Shown here in pieces: positions 1 through 6,822 of a stretch of 7,195 bases of DNA; the stretch's first letter is position 1; each line of letters opens with the position of its first letter. The DNA is from Bacteroidales bacterium UBA1757 (lineage in GTDB: Bacteria > Bacteroidota > Bacteroidia > Bacteroidales > UBA1402). The translations under genes and the position numbers were made by a program. The stretch lies in NCBI GenBank assembly GCA_002315625.1, contig DCHH01000069.1:1589-8783 (forward strand), in the 5' to 3' direction. The notes under the pieces are model-generated. The model worked only from the letters and a program-made list of their open reading frames with translations. It was not told the DNA's origin and did not search any database.

Positions 1-116
1 CACTCAAGTACGTCGGTAATAAGGTGGTATATGAAAGGAGAATGAACCCCGAATCCCTTCTTGTACCGGGATTTGAGGAGATAGCGCAGACGACCTTTCA
101 ACCTGAATGTATTCAT
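1..116 (-). CDS. N-terminus of a putative class I SAM-dependent methyltransferase (partial, runs off left edge)
   Basis: The minus strand encodes 38 codons from an ATG at 116 to the window edge with no stop. The start is well fixed: an in-frame TAA at 128-126 lies just upstream and there is no other start codon between them. The protein begins MNTFRLKGRLRYLL and carries K-K-G-F-G-V-H-S-P-F-I-Y at about residues 19-30. From memory, a basic N-terminus followed by a G-H/F-G-V/I-H-S-P-F block opens a Bacteroidetes-restricted class I SAM-dependent methyltransferase family (roughly 220-250 residues, cytoplasmic). The SAM-binding part lies outside the window, so the function rests on this one motif. 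It lies downstream of, and in the same direction as, the giant secreted-protein gene, with a terminator between, so it is probably a separate housekeeping unit. I see no convincing promoter in the short gap before it. The reading frame is more certain than the product. Confidence 0.66.
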   Translation of the reverse strand, partial: MNTFRLKGRLRYLLKSRYKKGFGVHSPFIYHLITDVLE

Positions 117-163
117 GCCGCGAAATTACATTTTTTATTCGCTTTGCCGTCATTTGAGGATAC

Positions 164-199
164 AAAAAAAGAGGCCGGTCCGTCGGGCCAGCCCCTTTT
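164..199 (-). terminator. Rho-independent terminator of the giant secreted-protein gene
   Basis: Read on the minus strand, AAAAGGGGCTGG (199-188) pairs with CCGGCCTCTTTT (178-167) over 12 positions, two of them G-T wobbles, around a 9-base loop. The stem runs straight into seven consecutive T residues (170-164). It begins about 25 bp after the TAA at 227-225, where an intrinsic terminator is expected, and separates the giant gene from the methyltransferase-like gene. On the plus strand the stem is followed by only four T residues, so activity in that direction would be weaker, and no plus-strand gene needs it. Confidence 0.85.
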
Positions 200-224
200 A
201 TGAAAAAGAAAGTAAGTGTTCTAT

Positions 225-3200
225 TTACTTGACAATGACTTTGAAGGTCTTGACACTACCGTCAGTCATGGTCTGGCGGACAATGTTGATACCCTGGCTG
301 AGGCTGTTCAAAGCACGCCCGTTCAGGTCAAAGTACTGGATTCTGACCACTTCGCTTTCGTTGCTGACCTGTTCAATAGCGGCAGGAGTCTGCTCTCCGA
401 GATATGAAAGTCTCCATCCGGTGAACATCAACCAGTTGCTGTACAGATAATTATCCTTATCCATTTTGATGCCAATGCGAAGTGCACCGTCCTCGCCGAC
501 TCCTGCAACAAGTTCGTTCGTGTAAAGCTCATTCGCAAAGTAGGTGGCTGCGCCGGCCATGCTGTTGGGAATGTAGATGGTTCCCTTTGAAGGAACGGAA
601 ATGGAGACATCGCCCTCACCGGTGGCTGCAGCCTGACCGCCTTCGGCGATATTCTTCATGCCAACCTCGAAGGTGTTGACAGAAGAAGTGCCGAATATCT
701 TGGCATAATGGATATTGGCCACTGAATCATTGGTAATGCTGGCGTACTCGCCCGGACGGTAGAAACCCTGAAGAGTAATCTTGTAGAAACCCTTGTACAG
801 TCCGTAGAGGTCCTGATAGACGAGAACCGAGCTGTCGTTCCAGCACTCCATCGCAGACAGGTTGCAGGCAAAGTTGTTGCCTCCACCGATATTGTTGTCA
901 ACAGTCCAGTAGATTGAAGAATTGGTAAGTTCAATCTGGTCTGTATAGTCCGGAGTAAGGATGATGCTGGAAGCCTGCGCCCATGGCTGAGCCTCGGTTG
1001 CAGACTTTCCGTCATACAGGCAGTATGCCGACCAGGCTTTCTTCAATGCTACAACATACGAAGGAATTGTATCGTTGTTGGCGAACTGGATAGGATTGGC
1101 TACGAGACCTACAATGGTACTTAGTGTATTGGTGAATGTGGGTTCAGTGGAAGTAACCACATTGATGAGTGCATCACCGTAGAGAATAGTGAGGCTCTTG
1201 AGTTCAGCACCGGCCTTGCTGCCTGCCTTCAGGTAATTGGCAACGTCCTTGATGTCTGCTATGAGCTTGAGGGCTTCATCACTGGTAGTAAGCTGAGACT
1301 TCTGATCAACACGAGTCATGACGGCATCATACTGGTCCTGACCTTCCTTGGTCACGAAAGCATCTTCTGCATTGTGGATTTTTTGAAGTTCGGCGGCGTT
1401 ATCGTCAATCAGACCGTAATACAGGGAAATGTCATTTCCGGCATATTTCATGGTGAAATTGTCCCAGAGAATCCACTCGTGGGTGCTAGTACAAGTCAAA
1501 CCGATTTCAAGGTCTCCACCCAGATGGACAATCTTAACCGTATTGAGGTAGAAAGGCTTTTCTGTGAGAGGATTGATTTCCTGGAAGTAATTGTTTGCAC
1601 CTTCCATTGAGTTGGGGCGATAAACGGTTTCTCCCTGCGGACCTGCGCCCTCCTGCTTGGAGTCTCTTGGCCAATTACCGTCAGATTCAGTGTATTTTCC
1701 GGTCGAATCCTTGGATGCAGCATTTCCAAGTAAAGGATACAGGTTGTATTCATCCGTGAGCAATTTGAATTTCGAAGTGGAAGCTCCGGCATACATCTTC
1801 ATGGTTGATTCAGCCTGGCCGTCGTCAACACGGACAAAACCCTGGACACCTACTTCATATACACCGGCAGGCATGTTGGCAATGGTCTGCCCAAAATCGA
1901 ATGATTTGTGATATGCCTCAATATTGTGATACACCGATGACAGTTCCGTGATAGAACCGCTCTTGATAGTCCAGCCCGGAATATTCTTATTTCCGGCTCC
2001 CAATGAGAAGTCGGCGTTTTCGATAACGATGGTCAAGTCGTCACCTTGCTTGACATTTCCGGATACCGAGATGAAATCACGAATCATCTTGGGCAACTGG
2101 GCCTGGGCGGCAGTGATGTCTTCCATCGTGTAGGTACCGTCTGTATAGGCAGGAATCAACACATCCTCACGCCACTCTGCGAGCTGGTCGTAAAGAGTCG
2201 GCCACTGGGCCTCAATTTTGTTTTCCGTATTTTCAACCTTAATAATAAGGTCTTTGAGAATTTGGTATTCTTTGACAGATGCGGAAAGAAGATTAATGGA
2301 ATTCTTCAGACTATTGTCCAATGCAATATATGCCTCGTCACCTGCTGCTTGAGAAACTGCATTTTCAGCCATTGCCAAAGTGTCGGCAAATGCCTGCTTG
2401 ACCGGAGCGTATGCGTATGTCTCGTCAAGGTTCACATCTTTGGCCGTCTTGATGGTCATTTTCAGTGTGGCCAGGGCGGGAGAATCGGTGCTCTCTCCGT
2501 AGTAGAAAATCTTGAAGTTGTCGGCTGCAATCCAGTTGGCCTGGGCACTCTTTGTTTTCAGACCGAAAGTAAGGACATCAGCACCGTCATTGACGAAGGA
2601 AACGCTGAAATGTTCCGGTTTGACATTGTCGGTTGCAACAGACTTTGTGGCCTCGAATTCGCCGGCCTGAATGAAAAGATACACGCCCTTGACAGGGTTG
2701 TTGCTATTATACTGGTCAACAGCGATAATATCGGCATGAAGTACATATTTGCCAGCGGGCATTCCATAGACTGTCTGCTGCAATGTTCCGTCACCCACAA
2801 CACCGTCGTATTTATCAGCTGGAGACCATGCCTCAATGAATTGTTCAATTTTGGAGCCATATTCACCAGTGAGACATTTTCCACCGGTGTTGTCGTATGG
2901 TGTTGACTGATAGCCGAGGTTCTCGCAGTTTACACCTTGTTTAAAAGTGCATTCCCAACCAGAGATATTTCCCAATGAGAAATCGGGATTGACAAGGCAG
3001 TCATCGGTAACATCAAGAGGATTGTCTTCGGAAGCGGCTTCCCATTTCTTTTTGAATTCCGCACGATTGACGAGAGTCTTGATGTCGGCAAGTGCCTTAC
3101 TGAGTTCATCAACGGTGGCAGCTTCATTTTCATAGACTTGGGCGATGGCGGAGAAATCAATGATATATCCTTCATTCTTGACGAGAGAATCGGCTCTCTG

Positions 3201-3896
3201 AAGTTCTGCAAGGAGTTCAACGCGAATGCCGTAAGCCTTTACTTTCGTCAGATACTCTTCAGCCGGAACGAATTCCCAGTCAACTTCGTATGACTCAAAA
3301 CCTGCAGCGCCAGGAACGACCTGGAACTTGACCTCAGTATTGGCTATGGAATCGGGTTTGGAACCCTCGCTGTTCCAACCTGCATACTGGTTGGCCGCAT
3401 TGGGGAAAGAAGGGTCGTTGGCTGCGGTCTGGATGCGGTAATAGTCACCCTGTTTGGAAATTGTCCAAACTCTGCCTTTCGTCTGGCTGCCCCAATCCAC
3501 AAAGCCGTTGTCGGCGTCACGGAAGAAATAGGTGTTGGAGATGGTACGGACACCATTTGCTCCATTGACCTGATAGGAACCGTTGACTTTCATTCCCAAT
3601 CCGGCAACAACGGTGCTCGAATATGTGAGGGTAAGAGAGTCGATTGTAAGAATCATCGCCTGGTTAACCTCATCGTTAATGCCGTTTTTTGTCAACGAAA
3701 TCTGAGTTGACCAGGCATTGCCGCCAGTAAGATACTGTCCGCAGGCTGCAACACGCACAAAATAGTTTCCTCCGGGCACGAAATCACCTGCCTTAGTCGG
3801 TTTCTCTGGCACGACGGGTGCATTCCATGCAAACGCGACGGAGCTCAGAGCAGCTGTGGCTATACACACAGCGAAAGAGAGTAGTTTTTGTTTCAT
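225..3896 (-). CDS. Giant multidomain secreted protein with three beta-sandwich-like modules and a T9SS-like C-terminal tail
   Basis: A 1223-residue exported protein of unknown specific function. Residues 1-23 form a Sec signal peptide (basic MKQK, hydrophobic core, A-F-A cleavage site). Residues about 35-212 are Gly/Trp/aromatic-rich and could be a beta-trefoil (ricin-like) domain; this is weak. Three related modules follow at about 300-467, 624-821 and 985-1168. Modules 1 and 2 open with N-P/A-D-F-S-L-G. All three have an internal turn (Y-G-M-P-A-G-K-Y, N-M-P-A-G-V-Y, Y-G-L-Y-K-G-F-Y) and an ending such as W-I-A-A-D-N-F or W-I-L-W-D-N-F before Y-x-G. Modules 2 and 3 share P-N-S-M-x-G-A-x-x-Y-F. 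This resembles carbohydrate-binding-type beta-sandwiches, but no ligand residues can be assigned. Helical, Ala/Lys/Glu-rich segments (about 213-290, 470-615, 825-915) separate the modules. Residues about 1172-1223 look like a T9SS type A sorting domain (Y-F-D-L-N-G-R-A, G-I-N-I-V, ending K-V-I-V-K). I see no catalytic motif. The start is fixed by the signal peptide. Likely a surface or secreted binding/adhesin protein. Confidence 0.9.
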   Translation of the reverse strand: MKQKLLSFAVCIATAALSSVAFAWNAPVVPEKPTKAGDFVPGGNYFVRVAACGQYLTGGNAWSTQISLTKNGINDEVNQAMILTIDSLTLTYSSTVVAGLGMKVNGSYQVNGANGVRTISNTYFFRDADNGFVDWGSQTKGRVWTISKQGDYYRIQTAANDPSFPNAANQYAGWNSEGSKPDSIANTEVKFQVVPGAAGFESYEVDWEFVPAEEYLTKVKAYGIRVELLAELQRADSLVKNEGYIIDFSAIAQVYENEAATVDELSKALADIKTLVNRAEFKKKWEAASEDNPLDVTDDCLVNPDFSLGNISGWECTFKQGVNCENLGYQSTPYDNTGGKCLTGEYGSKIEQFIEAWSPADKYDGVVGDGTLQQTVYGMPAGKYVLHADIIAVDQYNSNNPVKGVYLFIQAGEFEATKSVATDNVKPEHFSVSFVNDGADVLTFGLKTKSAQANWIAADNFKIFYYGESTDSPALATLKMTIKTAKDVNLDETYAYAPVKQAFADTLAMAENAVSQAAGDEAYIALDNSLKNSINLLSASVKEYQILKDLIIKVENTENKIEAQWPTLYDQLAEWREDVLIPAYTDGTYTMEDITAAQAQLPKMIRDFISVSGNVKQGDDLTIVIENADFSLGAGNKNIPGWTIKSGSITELSSVYHNIEAYHKSFDFGQTIANMPAGVYEVGVQGFVRVDDGQAESTMKMYAGASTSKFKLLTDEYNLYPLLGNAASKDSTGKYTESDGNWPRDSKQEGAGPQGETVYRPNSMEGANNYFQEINPLTEKPFYLNTVKIVHLGGDLEIGLTCTSTHEWILWDNFTMKYAGNDISLYYGLIDDNAAELQKIHNAEDAFVTKEGQDQYDAVMTRVDQKSQLTTSDEALKLIADIKDVANYLKAGSKAGAELKSLTILYGDALINVVTSTEPTFTNTLSTIVGLVANPIQFANNDTIPSYVVALKKAWSAYCLYDGKSATEAQPWAQASSIILTPDYTDQIELTNSSIYWTVDNNIGGGNNFACNLSAMECWNDSSVLVYQDLYGLYKGFYKITLQGFYRPGEYASITNDSVANIHYAKIFGTSSVNTFEVGMKNIAEGGQAAATGEGDVSISVPSKGTIYIPNSMAGAATYFANELYTNELVAGVGEDGALRIGIKMDKDNYLYSNWLMFTGWRLSYLGEQTPAAIEQVSNESEVVRIQYFDLNGRALNSLSQGINIVRQTMTDGSVKTFKVIVK

Positions 3897-3969
3897 AAAC
3901 TGAATGGATTAAAAGTGGATAATGATGGATTATTGCTGTTGTTAATACTGATTTTCATTCATACCATCA

Positions 3970-3977
3970 CAAAAATA
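3970..3977 (-). promoter_or_regulatory. Candidate -7 box for the giant secreted-protein gene
   Basis: On the minus strand TATTTTTG matches the Bacteroidetes primary-sigma -7 consensus TAnnTTTG exactly. It lies 73 bp before the ATG at 3896, which would leave a leader of roughly 65 nt. No TTTG -33 element is present at the usual 19-21 bp spacing, so this is either a weak or activator-dependent promoter, or a chance match in AT-rich DNA. The leader shows no Shine-Dalgarno sequence, which is normal in this phylum. Confidence 0.4.
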
Positions 3978-3983
3978 AATGAA

Positions 3984-4035
3984 AAACAATTGTATCAGGT
4001 GGATGTATATCCATAATTATTGAACGCAATTGTTT
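3984..4035. repeat. Nine-base inverted repeat around a small palindrome (candidate operator)
   Basis: AAACAATTG (3984-3992) and CAATTGTTT (4027-4035) are perfect inverted copies, 34 bp apart. Each contains the self-complementary hexamer CAATTG. Between them lies GGATGTATATCC (4001-4012), a small palindrome with GGAT/ATCC arms, nearly centred in the larger repeat (4006.5 versus 4009.5). It sits just upstream of the minus-strand -7 candidate and overlaps the upstream plus-strand TATATTTG box by one base, so a protein bound here could affect both directions. The AT-rich context raises the chance of coincidence. Confidence 0.35.
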
Positions 4036-4042
4036 ATATTTG
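4035..4042 (+). promoter_or_regulatory. Second, upstream TATATTTG box
   Basis: TATATTTG is an exact TAnnTTTG match. With the next base (TATATTTGC) it is identical to the downstream box at 4121, 86 bp away. No -33 TTTG lies at the right distance. It could be a minor promoter whose transcript would read through the dyad at 4044-4096, or a duplicated remnant. Confidence 0.25.
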
Positions 4043-4043
4043 C

Positions 4044-4096
4044 GGACTATTTTGCCAGTTTTGGGACATTCGTCCAATTAATAGGCTATTTTGTCC
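4044..4096. promoter_or_regulatory. Concentric double dyad, candidate operator of the FAS1-SusC operon
   Basis: Four copies of one tetramer are arranged symmetrically: GGAC at 4044 and 4064, and its complement GTCC at 4072 and 4093. The outer pair extends to GGAC-TATTTT-GCC (4044-4056) and GGC-TATTTT-GTCC (4084-4096), so the GGAC-N6-GCC ends are mirrored. The inner pair forms GGAC-ATTC-GTCC, extended to TTGG/CCAA with one bulged G. Both dyads are centred at about 4070. Half-sites on each side are 20-21 bp apart, two helical turns, so a bound dimer or tetramer would lie on one DNA face. The right edge touches the predicted -33 element at 4097, the usual place for an activator. The regulator is not in the window; hybrid two-component or AraC-type activators are common for such loci, but that is inference. 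Confidence 0.5.
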
Positions 4097-4128
4097 ATTG
4101 TTTTTACTGTTGCGACAATCTATATTTG
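4097..4128 (+). promoter_or_regulatory. Predicted Bacteroidetes-type promoter of the FAS1-SusC operon
   Basis: The -7 element TATATTTG (4121-4128) matches TAnnTTTG exactly. Twenty bases upstream is ATTG (4097-4100), one mismatch from the -33 TTTG consensus. Transcription would begin around 4135, giving a leader of about 30 nt before the ATG at 4168. The imperfect -33 element immediately next to a dyad suggests dependence on an activator. Confidence 0.6.
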
Positions 4129-4167
4129 CATTAACCAAAAATAACTGAAATCGGTTTAACTTTATAT

Positions 4168-6816
4168 ATGGAAATCATGCAGCTTTGCAACAAATCCCGG
4201 CGGTCTCCATCACTGTTTGTCATGGGCCTTTTGCTTGTCACGGCCTGTATCGTGACATCTTGCAAGGATGATTATTATTACGATGACAGCGAGCCAGAGT
4301 GGTTAGGGGCCAGTATTTATGACTATCTCCGTTCGAGTGGAAATTTCAAGTATTTCGTCCGGTTGGTTGATGACCTGAAGTACGAAACTGTCCTGTCCAG
4401 GACGGGCAGCAAGACGCTGTTTGTCTCAACAGACAGCACTTTTGAGGCCTTCTTCAAGAAAAACGAATGGGGAGTACAGCGGTACGAGGATCTTACAGAA
4501 TCACAGAAAAAGCTCATCATGAACTTTTCCATGATTAATAATGCGTACCTCATTGAGACACTTTCGAACTACTATTCAGGAGGCACACTGCACGAGGACC
4601 AGGCAATCCGCCGCGTTTCTGCCTCGTCTGTACTTGACAGCGTCCCATTCGATAAGGGCTGGTCGCTGCCCTATGGAGCCAATTTTGACGCCTACCGGCA
4701 GAAAGGCATTCACCTCCTTAAAGACGAAACTGAAAAGCCGATTGTTCATATTCTTCAGGAGTATCTTGACAATGTGGGCATAACTGACAACGACTTCGAA
4801 ATCATGTTCGGGAAGAAACACACACGTGGCGATGCCTTTATTTTTCAGCATAAAGTCCTGCAACGCGACATTGTGTGCAAAAACGGCTATGTCAACGTCA
4901 TCGACGGAGTCATGACGGCACCTGTGAATATGGCCGAATATATACGCAAGAATCCCAGTACGACAAAGTTTGCCGAACTGCTTGACCGTTTCAGTGCTCC
5001 ATACTACAGTTCGCAGCTCACCTTACAATACAATCAGCTGCATCCTGACGCCCAAGTGGATTCCATTTTCTACATTGATTATTTCACAAAACAGACATAC
5101 GGCGGCGTGCCGTACAGGCCCGACGGGTCAAGAGTCAGCAACGACTGCCTGTTGCCTTACGATCCGGGGTGGAATAGTTATGTCACGGCCGGGACATCGC
5201 TGCAGAATGATATGGCCGTAATCTTTGCCCCGTCCAACGAGGCCCTGGAAACTTATTTCACCACCGGTTCGGGACGTGAACTTAAGAAACGCTATGGCTT
5301 CTGGGACAATGTTCCGGATGACATCCTGGTGCTGCTGCTCACCCGTCACATGCGCAGTTCCCTGCAAAATTCATATCCCAGCGTCTTCAGCAAGATGGTT
5401 GACGAGTCGAGTTCCGAACTGCCGGTCAAGGTCGCTGACATCATCAAGGAACAGAATTATGCTGCCGTGAACGGACTTGTCTATGTCACAAAGGAGGTCT
5501 ATCCGCCAGACGATTTCGTTTCGGTATATGCTCCAGTGCTGTTTGGAGACAAAGCCTTTGTCATGGACTGGGCCATCAAGAAATACCTTTTCCGACTCTA
5601 CCTGAATTCAATGGTGAGCAAGTATGCCTTCCTGCCCGTGTCGGACAATAATCTATGGTATATTGACCCCTACACATACAGCACACCTCATCCGACCATA
5701 CTCGAATTCAAGTTCGGTTCTTCCCAGACCTTGTCAGGGGCCTACGCCGTCATTCATGAATATGACAAGCTGACCGGGACGTACGGCGATTCCATTGCCG
5801 TTATCAATACAAACACAACCGACGGCCTCTCTTTCCTTGAGAACCGTCTGACCCAGCTGCTTGACCAAAGCATCATAGTCGGAGACATCAAGGACGGTGA
5901 CCGGTATGCCGACGGTTATTATGTCACCAAGAACGGAAACGTTATCTTCATCGACAACACCGACGATATGGATCCGACAAACGTTTCCAGTCATATCCGT
6001 TTCTATGCTGGAAGAGATATTGAGGATGACAATCCCGTCACGCTGATTCCCGATTCTGGAGTCTATCACCAGAAGAATGGTACTACTTTCATGCTGAGCC
6101 GTCTGCCCCAGACTCCGCTGCAGTCTGTCTATTCGGTTCTGAGCGACTCCGCCTCCTATCCCGAATTCAATGAATTCTTCAAATATTGCGAACAGTTCGG
6201 AAGCAATATCTTCATCAACGGACAGACCAACTACTATTGTCTGGACTACAATGTCAAGTTTTTCAATGCTTTCCGCTATACCGTCTATGTACCTGACAAT
6301 GCAGCCATGCAGGAGGCTTTCGCAAACGGAGTCCTGGTGCCTTGGAGTGTGATTGACACCATCTCGGACATTGAGACACGCGATGCCCTGATTGAAGAGA
6401 TGGAGCGCATTATCCGTTATCACTTCCAGGACGAGTCGGTTTTCATCCATCCTGCGCAGCCGTTTGATGCCGACCTGTTCTATTCTGCCACCATCAAGGA
6501 CAATAACCGTCCTTCTTATTTTGATACCTACAAGAATAAATTCTACCGCCTGCAGGCAGAATCGGACGGAAGTCAGATTACCCTGACAACCGAGCGCATC
6601 GATCCTTCAGGAGAGCCGTTTGTGGCACATACCATCGGCGATAGGAAAGCAACTTTCCGTGACAGTTACATCAACATCATGACACGTGACTATGTGTTGG
6701 GAGCCGATCCGAAGAATCTGTTGTCCGTACGGACCGCAGCATATCACAAGACAAGTATCACCACATCGTCAACGGCTGTCATACACCTTATTGACAGGGT
6801 GCTGCAATATGAATAG
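4168..6816 (+). CDS. Surface lipoprotein with about four FAS1 (fasciclin) domains
   Basis: An 882-residue fasciclin-domain lipoprotein. A basic N-terminus (K-S-R-R) and hydrophobic stretch lead to the lipobox V-T-S-C, acylated on Cys32. The next residues, K-D-D, match the K-(D/E)2 lipoprotein export signal known from Bacteroidetes, predicting display on the cell surface. FAS1-like units: 1, about 46-257 (S-I-Y-D-Y-L opening, L-F-V-S-T-D-S-T-F-E-A-F strand-helix, closing N-V-I-D-G-V); 2, about 258-445 (F-A-P-S-N-E-A-L, closing N-G-L-V-Y-V-T); 3, about 455-600, divergent (F-L-P-V-S-D-N-N-L, with no clear closing helix); 4, about 655-880 (Y-V-P-D-N-A-A-M-Q-E-A-F, ending A-V-I-H-L-I-D-R-V). FAS1 domains usually mediate adhesion or protein-protein contacts; no enzyme motif is visible. 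ATGs at 4168 and 4177 are both possible starts; the longer is used and the lipobox suits either. It is the first gene of an operon with SusC, 6 bp ahead of it, a position suggesting a partner of that transporter. Confidence 0.92.
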   Translation: MEIMQLCNKSRRSPSLFVMGLLLVTACIVTSCKDDYYYDDSEPEWLGASIYDYLRSSGNFKYFVRLVDDLKYETVLSRTGSKTLFVSTDSTFEAFFKKNEWGVQRYEDLTESQKKLIMNFSMINNAYLIETLSNYYSGGTLHEDQAIRRVSASSVLDSVPFDKGWSLPYGANFDAYRQKGIHLLKDETEKPIVHILQEYLDNVGITDNDFEIMFGKKHTRGDAFIFQHKVLQRDIVCKNGYVNVIDGVMTAPVNMAEYIRKNPSTTKFAELLDRFSAPYYSSQLTLQYNQLHPDAQVDSIFYIDYFTKQTYGGVPYRPDGSRVSNDCLLPYDPGWNSYVTAGTSLQNDMAVIFAPSNEALETYFTTGSGRELKKRYGFWDNVPDDILVLLLTRHMRSSLQNSYPSVFSKMVDESSSELPVKVADIIKEQNYAAVNGLVYVTKEVYPPDDFVSVYAPVLFGDKAFVMDWAIKKYLFRLYLNSMVSKYAFLPVSDNNLWYIDPYTYSTPHPTILEFKFGSSQTLSGAYAVIHEYDKLTGTYGDSIAVINTNTTDGLSFLENRLTQLLDQSIIVGDIKDGDRYADGYYVTKNGNVIFIDNTDDMDPTNVSSHIRFYAGRDIEDDNPVTLIPDSGVYHQKNGTTFMLSRLPQTPLQSVYSVLSDSASYPEFNEFFKYCEQFGSNIFINGQTNYYCLDYNVKFFNAFRYTVYVPDNAAMQEAFANGVLVPWSVIDTISDIETRDALIEEMERIIRYHFQDESVFIHPAQPFDADLFYSATIKDNNRPSYFDTYKNKFYRLQAESDGSQITLTTERIDPSGEPFVAHTIGDRKATFRDSYINIMTRDYVLGADPKNLLSVRTAAYHKTSITTSSTAVIHLIDRVLQYE

Positions 6817-6822
6817 AATCAA

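Noticed and set aside
117..163. TAATTTCG as a -7 box for the methyltransferase-like gene
   Set aside because: It has one mismatch to TAnnTTTG, lies only a few bases from the ATG, and has no -33 element at a suitable distance. I do not call a promoter here.
3..203. Plus-strand frame open from the left edge to a TGA at 201-203
   Set aside because: It runs straight through the minus-strand terminator hairpin and overlaps the methyltransferase-like start. The translation shows no family resemblance.
210..230. AAGTAA / TTACTT inverted repeat around the stop codon of the giant gene
   Set aside because: The stem is only six A/T-rich pairs with a 9-base spacer and no T tract. The strong hairpin 11 bp further downstream accounts for termination.
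115..450. Plus-strand open frame of 111 codons spanning the terminator and the 3' end of the giant gene
   Set aside because: It crosses the terminator and the sorting-tail coding region in antisense, with a basic, low-information translation.
2046..2906. Plus-strand open frame of 286 codons opposite the giant gene
   Set aside because: It lies wholly antisense to a protein with clear signal peptide, repeated modules and tail. Its translation is rich in Cys, Ile and Val with no domain, signal or start context, as expected for a codon-bias shadow.
3897..4167. Riboswitch or small RNA in the divergent intergenic region
   Set aside because: The sequence is AT-rich with short dyads but no extended GC-stem structure, no terminator and no recognisable riboswitch core. 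The signals fit protein-binding sites better.
5734..6450. Minus-strand open frame of 238 codons opposite the FAS1 gene
   Set aside because: Antisense to well-supported FAS1 domains. Its Val/Ile/Asp-rich composition mirrors the GAC/GTC/ATC codons of the sense strand, and it has no promoter or recognisable domain.
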